The translations under genes were made by a program, and so were the position numbers. A stretch of 64,000 nucleotides of DNA from Gordonia iterans (GTDB lineage Bacteria; Actinomycetota; Actinomycetes; Mycobacteriales; Mycobacteriaceae), in NCBI RefSeq assembly GCF_002993285.1, contig NZ_CP027433.1:3162001-3226000 (forward strand), written 5' to 3'. The notes beneath the pieces were generated by a model. The model searched no databases. It saw only the letters and a program-made list of their open reading frames with translations, and was not told the DNA's origin. Below are positions 57,950 to 64,000 of this stretch, one piece after another; positions within the stretch are counted from its first letter, which is position 1, and each line of letters begins with the position of its first letter.

Positions 57950-60367
57950 GTGACCGAGTCCAGCACTCCGGAGGCCGTCTCCGCCCTCCCCGTCTCGATA
58001 CCCGGCGTCGATCCGGACACGCCGGTGATCGTCGGCGTCGGCCAGGCCGCCGAACGGCTCGACGACCCCGGCTACGCGGCCCTCGGCGAGGCCGATCTCG
58101 CAGCTCGAGCGGTCGCGGCCGCGTTCGACGACACCGGCGCGCCTGCCGAGCGGATCGCGTCGTCGATCGACGTGGTCGCGGCCGTCCGCTCGTTCGAGAA
58201 GTCCAGCCCCGCTTCGGCTTCGCCGCTCGGCCGACCGGACAACATGCCCCGCGCCGTCGCCGCACGCACCGGGATGCACCCGCGCCGCGCGATCGAAGAG
58301 GTGACCGGCGGGCAGAGTCCGCAGCACCTGGTGACCGAGTTCTCCGGCGAGATCGCCGCCGGGCGCGCCCACGCCGTCGTCCTGCTCGGCGCCGAGGTGA
58401 TGTCGACGGTGCGGCGCGCGCTGACCGGTGACGGCGAGAAGCCGGACTACACCGAGCACGTCGACGGCCAGCTGGAAGACCGCGGATTCGGCATCGCCGG
58501 ACTCACCTCGGTGGAGGAGGTGAAGCACGGCCTGGTGCTGCCGACCCACCAGTACGCGCTCCTGGAGAACGCCCGTCGGCACCGCCTGGGACTGAGCCGC
58601 GCCGAGTACGCCCTCCAGATGGGCGAGCTGTTCGCCCCGATGACCCGGGTGGCCGCGCAGAACCCGTACGCGGCTGCCCCGCGCGAGCACACGGCCGCCG
58701 AGCTCGCGGAGCCTTCCGAGCGCAACCGGCTGGTCGCGCTGCCCTATCCGCGACGCCTGATCGCGCGCGACCAGGTGAACCAGGCGGCCGCGGTGGTCCT
58801 GATGTCGGCGGCCGCCGCCACCGCCGCCGGGATCGACCCGAGCCGTTGGGTGTTCTTGCACGGGCACGCCGACGTCGTCGAACAGCCGCTGCTGGCCCGT
58901 CCGGACCTGTCCCGTGCTCCGTCGCAGCCCGCCGCGCTGACCGAGGCGCTGCAGATGGCCGGCACGAGCATCGACCGCATCGACCACTTCGACCTGTACA
59001 GCTGCTTCCCGATCGCCGTGTTCAACGTCGCCGAGGAGTTCGGCCTGGACGCCGACGATCCCCGCGGGCTCACCGCGACCGGCGGCCTGCCCTACTTCGG
59101 CGGGCCCGGCAACAACTACTCGATGCACGGCATCGCCGAGATCGTGCAGCGGGTGCGGCGCGACCCCGGGGCGCTCGGGCTGGTCACCGCCAACGGCGGG
59201 GTCCTGAGCAAGTTCTCGGTCGGGATCTACTCCACCGAGCCCGCGCCCTGGCGGCCGTCGACGTCGTCGCGCCTGCAGGCCGAACTCGACCGGCGCGAAC
59301 GGATCCCGTTGTGCCGCTATGCCGACGGGCCCGCCGTGATCGAGACCTTCACCGTCGCCGACCCCGGCGGCGACTCGCGGATGGGCCTGGTGATCGGCCG
59401 CACCCCGGACGGCGCGCGCTTCCTCTCCACCGTCGAACGCGGCGACGACGCCCTCTTCGACCTCCTCTGCGGCGACGACGATCCGGTCGGCGCGCAGGTC
59501 TTCGCGCGGTCGTCGGCCAAGGGGAACACGGTGACGCTCGACGAGGCGACGATGGACCGACTCCGCCCGCGCCGGCCGATCGGCTTCCGGGACTCGTACG
59601 ACGACGTGCTCGTCCGCCGGGACGGGCACGTCCTGGAGATCGTCATCAACCGGCCCGAAGCCCGTAACGCCTTGCGCGCCAAGACCAACGCCGAGCTGGA
59701 CGAGATCTTCGACGCCTACTTCGCCGACCCGGACCTGTGGGTCGCGATCCTCACCGGCGCCGGTGAAAAGGCGTTCTCCTCCGGGAACGATCTGGCGGCC
59801 AGCGGCGGCGTCGGCGCCCTCGCGGTCCCGGAGAACGGCTTCGGCGGACTCACCTCGCGGCGGGACAAGCCCAAGCCGATCATCGCGGCGGTGAACGGGT
59901 TCGCGCTCGGCGGCGGATTGGAGATCGCGCTGGTGAGCCACCTGATCGTCGCCGACGAGCACGCCACCTTCGGCCTCCCCGAGGTGCGGGTCGGGCTGGT
60001 GGCCGCGGCCGGCGGGCTGGTCCGGCTGCCGCGCGTGATTCCGCCGGCCGTCGCGCAGGACATGCTGCTGACGGGTCGTCGTCTCGACGCTCAGGAGGCG
60101 CTGCAGTACGGGCTGATCTCGCGGATCGCCCCGCACGGCGACGTGCTGGCGCTGGCCCGTGAGGTGGCCGCCGAGATCCTGGCCGGATCGCCGACGTCGG
60201 TCCGGGCCTCGATCGCGGTGACGGCCGCCGCCGACGCCGACGCCGACACCGTCACCGCCGTCCGGGACAGCGTGTCCGTGCTCGACACGGTGATCGTCAG
60301 CCAGGACACCACCGAGGGGATCATGGCCTTTGTCCAGAAGCGCGAGCCGCGCTGGACGGGACGCTGA
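57950..60367 (+). CDS. Thiolase-like (TLP1 type) / crotonase fusion protein
   Basis: An 805-residue two-enzyme protein. Residues ~20-430 are an SCP2/TLP1-type thiolase-like domain (PVIVGVGQAAERLDD, DHFDLYSCFPIAVFNVAEEF, YFGGPGNNYSMHGIAEIVQR, GLVTANGGVLSKFSVGIYS) without the usual nucleophile Cys. Next is the TLP1 additional carboxyl domain (~440-530). Residues ~545-800 are an enoyl-CoA hydratase/isomerase domain: VLEIVINRPEARNALRAKTN, AFSSGNDLAASGG, GFALGGGLEIALVSH and FGLPEVRVGLVAAAGG with the first acid; the second is Asp (AQDMLLTG). Likely acts on acyl-CoA. GTG 57950 has GAAGGAG seven bases upstream. Confidence 0.88.
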   Translation: MTESSTPEAVSALPVSIPGVDPDTPVIVGVGQAAERLDDPGYAALGEADLAARAVAAAFDDTGAPAERIASSIDVVAAVRSFEKSSPASASPLGRPDNMPRAVAARTGMHPRRAIEEVTGGQSPQHLVTEFSGEIAAGRAHAVVLLGAEVMSTVRRALTGDGEKPDYTEHVDGQLEDRGFGIAGLTSVEEVKHGLVLPTHQYALLENARRHRLGLSRAEYALQMGELFAPMTRVAAQNPYAAAPREHTAAELAEPSERNRLVALPYPRRLIARDQVNQAAAVVLMSAAAATAAGIDPSRWVFLHGHADVVEQPLLARPDLSRAPSQPAALTEALQMAGTSIDRIDHFDLYSCFPIAVFNVAEEFGLDADDPRGLTATGGLPYFGGPGNNYSMHGIAEIVQRVRRDPGALGLVTANGGVLSKFSVGIYSTEPAPWRPSTSSRLQAELDRRERIPLCRYADGPAVIETFTVADPGGDSRMGLVIGRTPDGARFLSTVERGDDALFDLLCGDDDPVGAQVFARSSAKGNTVTLDEATMDRLRPRRPIGFRDSYDDVLVRRDGHVLEIVINRPEARNALRAKTNAELDEIFDAYFADPDLWVAILTGAGEKAFSSGNDLAASGGVGALAVPENGFGGLTSRRDKPKPIIAAVNGFALGGGLEIALVSHLIVADEHATFGLPEVRVGLVAAAGGLVRLPRVIPPAVAQDMLLTGRRLDAQEALQYGLISRIAPHGDVLALAREVAAEILAGSPTSVRASIAVTAAADADADTVTAVRDSVSVLDTVIVSQDTTEGIMAFVQKREPRWTGR

Positions 60368-60528
60368 CCTGCAGCGCTGCGGACTCCCGCAGAACTCGGT
60401 AGCGTCGGAACCGCCGCCGCTCACGGCGGCGCCGACCCGCACGGAGGGCACGACCCGCCCGGACTCCGACGTCCCCGCGGGAACTCCATGCACCAGGGCC
60501 GCGATGTGATTCGACACGAGGAGGACCC

Positions 60529-60738
60529 ATGGGAATCGCCGACGACGCACAGAACAAGGCCGAAGATCTGAAGGGCCGCGCCAAGGAAGCCACCGGCGCG
60601 GTGACCGGAGACGAGGATCTCAAGAACGAGGGCAAGGCCGACCAGGGCCTGGCGGGCGCCAAGGAGAAGGTCACCGAGGCCGCCGACAAGGTCAAGGAAG
60701 GCGTGGACTCGCTCAAGGACAAGCTCACCGGGCGCTGA
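60529..60738 (+). CDS. CsbD-family stress protein
   Basis: A 69-residue, highly charged protein: MGIADDAQNKAEDLKGRAKE at the start, then ATGAVTGDEDLKNEGKADQ and AKEKVTEAADKVKEGVDSLK. This is the CsbD family, small hydrophilic proteins induced by general stress in many bacteria (function unknown). A GAGGAGG ribosome site is four bases before the ATG. It has its own 160-base upstream region and ends at the hairpin shared with sugE. Confidence 0.92.
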   Translation: MGIADDAQNKAEDLKGRAKEATGAVTGDEDLKNEGKADQGLAGAKEKVTEAADKVKEGVDSLKDKLTGR

Positions 60739-60762
60739 TCCGCGCACCGCAGAACCGTCGTC

Positions 60763-60795
60763 GACGGCGGCCGACCCTCGTGGGCGGCCGCCGTC
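60763..60795. terminator. Hairpin between convergent csbD and sugE
   Basis: GACGGCGGCC (60763-60772) pairs perfectly with GGCCGCCGTC (60786-60795) around a 13-nt loop. It lies between the two stop codons and could serve both genes. Confidence 0.65.
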
Positions 60796-60804
60796 GTCGT
60801 CCGT

Positions 60805-61119
60805 TCAGTGCGCCAGCTTCAGGCCGATCACGCCGCCCACGATCGCCAGGATGCACAGGATCCGCACGGTGCTCACCGGTTCGGCGCCGGTGACCATCGC
60901 GAGCACCACCGTCAGCATGGCGCCGATGCCGACCCAGACGGCGTACGCGGTGCCGGTCGGCAACTCGCGCATCGCGTAGGCAAGACCGGCCATCGACACC
61001 ACCAGCGCCGCTCCGAAGATCAGCGACGGGGTGAGCCGGCTCAATCCCTCGGACCGGCCGAGTGCGGTGGCCCAGACGGCTTCGAGAATTCCGGACAGGA
61101 CGAGAACAATCCACGACAT
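60805..61119 (-). CDS. sugE: SMR-family guanidinium exporter (SugE/Gdx)
   Basis: A 104-residue small multidrug resistance family protein with four membrane spans. Glu13 in VLSGILEAVWATALG, the motif MRELPTGTAYAVWVGIGAML in span 3 and the carboxyl GGVIGLKLAH are characteristic of the Gdx/SugE branch, which exports guanidinium in exchange for protons rather than broad drugs. The guanidine-III riboswitch directly upstream independently supports this branch. ATG 61119 has AAGGAG six bases before it. It is single and convergent with csbD. Confidence 0.94.
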   Translation of the reverse strand: MSWIVLVLSGILEAVWATALGRSEGLSRLTPSLIFGAALVVSMAGLAYAMRELPTGTAYAVWVGIGAMLTVVLAMVTGAEPVSTVRILCILAIVGGVIGLKLAH

Positions 61120-61131
61120 GAGTGGCTCCTT

Positions 61132-61175
61132 GGCCACCGTCTTGTCGCGGTCCGGGTACGGCGGGCTCGTCCGGG
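61132..61175 (-). ncRNA. Guanidine-III (ykkC-III) riboswitch
   Basis: On the minus strand the RNA runs CCGGACGAGCCCGCC then GUACCCGGACCGCGACAAGA then CGGUGG. The order and invariant words (CCGGACGAG, GUACCCGG, GACAAGACGG) match the ykkC-III consensus as I recall it. CCGCCGU pairs with ACGGUGG (one G-U), replacing GCGCCGU/ACGGCGC of the Thermobifida fusca example: a compensated helix. The GUGGC at the 3' end can instead pair with GCCAC around the loop CAAGGA, which holds the ribosome site of sugE. So ligand binding should free the ribosome site (on-switch). Confidence 0.88.
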
Positions 61176-61202
61176 AAACGCCGGGTTGCGGCGCTCGCCG
61201 AC

Positions 61203-61208
61203 CAGGAT
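61203..61208 (-). promoter_or_regulatory. Probable -10 element of sugE
   Basis: TATCCT on the minus strand, about 90 bases before ATG 61119 and about 30 bases before the riboswitch core. It places the transcription start near 61196, so the riboswitch would be in the 5' leader. Confidence 0.45.
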
Positions 61209-61295
61209 ATCCGATCGGGCAGGGGACAGTGATGACACCAATCACCCCAGTCAGCGCTTGAGTTTCCACCACCGAAAACTCTGACGCGCACCCGC

Positions 61296-61510
61296 CCCGC
61301 AAAGCGGAGATCAGATGTGTCAGACCGCCGTCGTAGAGTGACGTCAGACACATAAAGAGAACCGGAACCAACGGTCCTGCCAGCGGGAACAGCACTTCGG
61401 GGGAGGTGAACATCGTGACCGTCAACGGCATCTTCGCACGACGACGCTGCCGGGTGCGCGCGATGGTTCGGTCGCTGCTCCGGCCGGTACCGATTCTGCC
61501 GGTTTCGAAA
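61296..61510 (+). pseudogene. 5' remnant of a second DUF222/HNH gene
   Basis: The segment 61296-61434 aligns with 61836-61966, the leader and first codons of the intact DUF222/HNH gene. Shared words include AGCGGAGATCAGA / AGCGAAGAACAGA, AGCACTTCGGGG and GAGGTGAACATC. The remnant starts at GTG 61415 and encodes the same VNGI as the intact gene, then diverges after about eight codons into unrelated sequence (ARRRCRVRAMVRSLL). The rest of the copy is missing. Confidence 0.7.
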
Positions 61511-61533
61511 TCACCCCCTCAGCGTGTTGTGGG

Positions 61534-61832
61534 TTGAGCCCGTGCGAGGCGCCCATCGCTTGTTGAGCCGGTGCGAGGCCCCAGCCGAGCACCGAGTCGA
61601 AACGCCCCCTCGCTCGTTGAGCCGGTGCGAGGCCCCAGCCGAGCACCGTGTCGAAACGCCCCCTCGCTCGTTGAGCCGGTGCGAGGCCCCAGCCGAGCAC
61701 CGAGTCGAAACGCCCCCTCGCTCGTTGAGCCGGTGCGAGGCCCCAGCCGAGCACCGTGTCGAAACGCCCCCTCGCTCGTTGAGCCGGTGCGAGGCCCCAG
61801 CCGAGCGCCGAGTCGAAACGTCCTGCCCGCGA
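61534..61832. repeat. Five 54-bp tandem repeats upstream of the HNH gene
   Basis: Full units start at 61563, 61617, 61671, 61725 and 61779; a partial unit is at 61535. The core reads TTGAGCCGGTGCGAGGCCCC, then AGCCGAGCACCG(A/T)GTCGAAACG. Copies alternate between GAGTCG and GTGTCG. Related TTGAGCC...GAGTCGAAACG words are in the 173-bp duplication at 36128. The array separates the HNH remnant from the intact gene. Confidence 0.92.
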
Positions 61833-61943
61833 AGCGAAGAACAGAATTGTCAGAGGGTCGCCGTAAAGTGATCTCAGACACACAAGAAGAACCGGAAACC
61901 TCGGTTCTACCAGCGGAAACAGCACTTCGGGGAGGTGAACATC

Positions 61944-63623
61944 ATGGCCGTCAACGGCATCTCGTACAACGACGACGCTACCGCTGCTGCGGGCGCGACC
62001 GATCGCGCCACCCCCACCGACGCCACGGACGTGTTCGATCCTGCGGTGTTGCTCGCCGGTCTCTCACCAGCCCAGCTGCTGGCGGTGCAGACCACTGCCG
62101 AGCAGCGCCTCACCGCGGAGGCGACCGCGCTGGTGGCCGCCGAGTCCGACGACGCCCTGCTGGGGCTGCTCGATGTCCGCGAGCAGACCCGCCGCCGCGC
62201 CGAAGTGTTCGATGCCGCCCTGTACGTCGAGGTCTCGGACCGGGGCGTGTACCGCACCGCCGGGCATATCTCGGTTCATCAGTTGTACGCGTTCGGGCTG
62301 CGTCTGGGGGCCGGTGAGGCCCGCCGACGCCGGGTCACCGCCGAGGGCATCGGCGCGATGGGCGCCCTGACCGGCGAACGCCTCGAACCTCGCCTGACGG
62401 CGACCGCGACGGCGGTCGCGGACGGAGACGCCGGCGGCGCGCACGTCGCCGCGGTCACCGAGATCATGGACAAACTCCCCTCGGCGGTCACTCACGATCA
62501 GCGCGTCAAAGCCGAAGCGATGCTCGCTGATGCGGCGCGGCGTCTGGACCCGGCCGCGGTCACCGTGGTCGGTAACCGGATCCTGGCGTGGCTCGACCCC
62601 GACGGCACCCTGGCCGACGACCACGACCGGGCCCGTCGGCGTACGTTCAACCTGCAGCCGCAGAACCGGCAACTGATGAGCAAGGTCCGGGCGCTGCTCA
62701 CCCCGGTGCTGCGCGCGAAGTTGGAGGTGGTCTTGCATCAGTGGGCCACCACCGGGATGAACAACCCCGACGACCCCGACTCCCCCCGCGGCGCCGCCGA
62801 CCAACCCGGCCTCGACCCCGCCGTCCTGGCAGCTGCGGCAGAGCGGGACACCCGCACGCTCGGGCAGCGTCAGCATGACGCCCTCCAAGCATTGTGCGAC
62901 TGGGCCCTCGCGCTGGCCGGGCAACCCGCACCCACCCGGATCCCCTCACAAGTCGTGGTCACCGTCACCGACGAGGACCTGGCCCGGCAAGCTGGGATCG
63001 GCTGGACCGCCACCGGCACCCGCATCCCGGTGTCTGATCTGGTGCAGTTCGCCGCCGACACCATCCCGTATCTGGCAGTGTTCTCCAAGGCCACCGGACA
63101 AGTTCTCTATTTGGGGCGCGCGAGCCGGTTCGCCACCGCGGCGCAACGGTTGGCGTTGTTCGCCCGCGACCGGGGCTGCACCGCGCCGGGCTGCACCGTC
63201 CCGTTCATCCGCACCCAAGCCCACCACATGCCCGATTGGACCGACGACGGTGTCACCGATATCGATCGTCTGGGTGGGGCGTGCGGACGGCACAACCGCA
63301 TGAACGGCAAGACTGCCGGGCATTGGGAGTCGACGGTCCTCACCTTCGGGCCCGACTCCGGACGCGTCGGGTGGCGGCCCGTCGGACGCGGCACTCCGTG
63401 GCAGAGCAACATCATGTTCCACCCCGAACGCCTCGCACCCGACCCCAGCCGCATCCCAGCAGCAGGTGAACCGCCCGCCGACACCAGACCGCCCGGCAAC
63501 ACACGAATGCCCGACGTCAGCGCATTGCGTGAAGTGATCGCTTCACCGGACGCGACCGGGCCACCGGGCGAACACCGGACTGCCCGTCCATTCCGGATCG
63601 TGCACGGACACTGGGTCGCCTGA
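61944..63623 (+). CDS. DUF222 / HNH endonuclease domain protein (13E12-like)
   Basis: A 559-residue protein of the family with an amino-terminal DUF222 region and a carboxyl HNH nuclease motif. DUF222 parts: FDPAVLLAGLSPAQLLAVQT, EQTRRRAEVFDAALYVEVSD, and the RLTATATAVADGD region. The HNH part is DRGCTAPGCTVPFIRTQAHH, then MPDWTDDGVTDIDRLGGACG and RHNRM (Cys-Cys, His-His, Asn, His). Such genes exist in many copies in Mycobacteriales (the M. tuberculosis 13E12 repeats) and behave like mobile genes. ATG 61944 follows GGGGAGG by eight bases. A truncated copy lies 400 bases upstream. Confidence 0.92.
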   Translation: MAVNGISYNDDATAAAGATDRATPTDATDVFDPAVLLAGLSPAQLLAVQTTAEQRLTAEATALVAAESDDALLGLLDVREQTRRRAEVFDAALYVEVSDRGVYRTAGHISVHQLYAFGLRLGAGEARRRRVTAEGIGAMGALTGERLEPRLTATATAVADGDAGGAHVAAVTEIMDKLPSAVTHDQRVKAEAMLADAARRLDPAAVTVVGNRILAWLDPDGTLADDHDRARRRTFNLQPQNRQLMSKVRALLTPVLRAKLEVVLHQWATTGMNNPDDPDSPRGAADQPGLDPAVLAAAAERDTRTLGQRQHDALQALCDWALALAGQPAPTRIPSQVVVTVTDEDLARQAGIGWTATGTRIPVSDLVQFAADTIPYLAVFSKATGQVLYLGRASRFATAAQRLALFARDRGCTAPGCTVPFIRTQAHHMPDWTDDGVTDIDRLGGACGRHNRMNGKTAGHWESTVLTFGPDSGRVGWRPVGRGTPWQSNIMFHPERLAPDPSRIPAAGEPPADTRPPGNTRMPDVSALREVIASPDATGPPGEHRTARPFRIVHGHWVA

Positions 63624-63735
63624 CACCGGGCCACTCGGCGACCTCGCAACACCCGGCGACTGCCGAGCAGATATGCCGGGCATCACAAGTACCGTGGAGG
63701 ATGTCATCGAGTTCGCGAGACCGGGAGGACGACCC

Positions 63736-64000
63736 ATGGCGCAGAACGACCCCTTCGGACCGGGCGACGACGACTTCGACCGCTTCGCCCGCGAGGTCGG
63801 CGAAGGACTCAAAGACATGGTCGGCAAGTTCCTCGCCGGGCAGGGCGGACAGGCCGCGTGGTCCAGAATCACCGACGCGGCGGCCCGGCCCCGGCGCACC
63901 GAGCCGGCGGCGCACGCAGCGCCCGGATCGGAGCCGGCCGGCGGGGTGTGGGCCGTCCTCACGGTCGACGACGACGGCCCGCGTGTGGAGCAGGTGTTCC
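63736..64000 (+). CDS. Hypothetical protein, carboxyl end beyond the window
   Basis: The first 88 residues of a gene that runs off the window: MAQNDPFGPGDDDFDRFARE, then VGEGLKDMVGKFLAGQGGQA, an Ala/Pro-rich linker, and VWAVLTVDDDGPRVEQVF. GGGAGG lies seven bases before the ATG. The amino part looks like a helix followed by a disordered linker and the start of a beta domain. No family is recognised. It begins 112 bases after the DUF222/HNH gene. Confidence 0.7.
   Translation, partial: MAQNDPFGPGDDDFDRFAREVGEGLKDMVGKFLAGQGGQAAWSRITDAAARPRRTEPAAHAAPGSEPAGGVWAVLTVDDDGPRVEQVF

Noticed and set aside
57416-60550. A 1044-codon open frame on the minus strand
   Set aside because: Shadow of the thiolase-crotonase gene and part of the WS/DGAT gene; His/Arg/Asp-rich without any family feature.

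Overview
The window is high-GC actinobacterial chromosome of the order Mycobacteriales. It carries mycothiol (MshB), coenzyme F420 (FbiA, FbiB, FbiC), WhiB2, type VII secretion (EccB, EccE), class Ib ribonucleotide reductase and methylglucose-lipopolysaccharide (GpgS) genes. Codon use, a DUF222/HNH gene and many short TCGA-rich intergenic repeats fit Gordonia or a close relative best; the genus is an inference, not a database result. No rRNA, tRNA, prophage or CRISPR array was found.

Layout. 0-9 kb: nrdF and the nrdHIE operon, each with a pair of NrdR-like boxes, flanking a CPBP protease, a LON-domain protein, a PhoX-type phosphatase and a small membrane protein. 9-14 kb: a flavin reductase divergent from a TetR regulator, then eccB divergent from eccE. 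14-21 kb: manA, a TobH-like gene, DUF3499, a zincin-like gene, whiB2, fbiA-fbiB-nudix. 21-32 kb, between two nearly identical 167-bp MITE-like elements: glgC, an rRNA methyltransferase-like gene, DUF3117, a DivIVA-domain gene, gpgS, folP2, fadD6, two LOG genes, dapE and dapD. 32-44 kb: dapC-fdxA, a persulfide-type flavoprotein, fbiC, mshB-lpqW-typA. 44-49 kb: a thiamine-type ABC operon ending in mutT. 49-53 kb: secreted proteins and a lipase-like protein. 53-64 kb: a HhH-GPD protein, a decapeptide-repeat protein, an aldehyde dehydrogenase, a WS/DGAT-like gene, a thiolase-crotonase fusion, csbD, a SugE exporter under a guanidine-III riboswitch, and a DUF222/HNH gene behind a remnant of a second copy.

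The genes cover deoxynucleotide supply, three succinylase-branch steps of diaminopimelate synthesis (DapC, DapD, DapE), F420 synthesis, glycogen/methylglucose polysaccharide synthesis, mannose activation, and acyl-lipid metabolism. From memory, gene order resembles three Mycobacterium tuberculosis segments (nrd; manA to fbiB; typA to glgC) joined together, without a phosphomannomutase gene where that genome has one.

The most notable features are: (1) dispersed TCGA-rich tandem repeats that lie between genes but also run in frame inside an ABC ATPase, the MshB amino terminus and a WS/DGAT-like enzyme; (2) the MITE pair, one copy of which ends inside the dapC stop codon; (3) a guanidine-III riboswitch whose pairing competes with a Shine-Dalgarno hairpin; (4) a protein with 19 gap-free decapeptide repeats; (5) a thiolase-like/crotonase fusion; (6) a lipase-like protein whose nucleophile serine is alanine; and (7) a regular leaderless-promoter pattern (TANNNT, 6-8 bases, then ATG/GTG) at about 14 genes, which fixes many starts.
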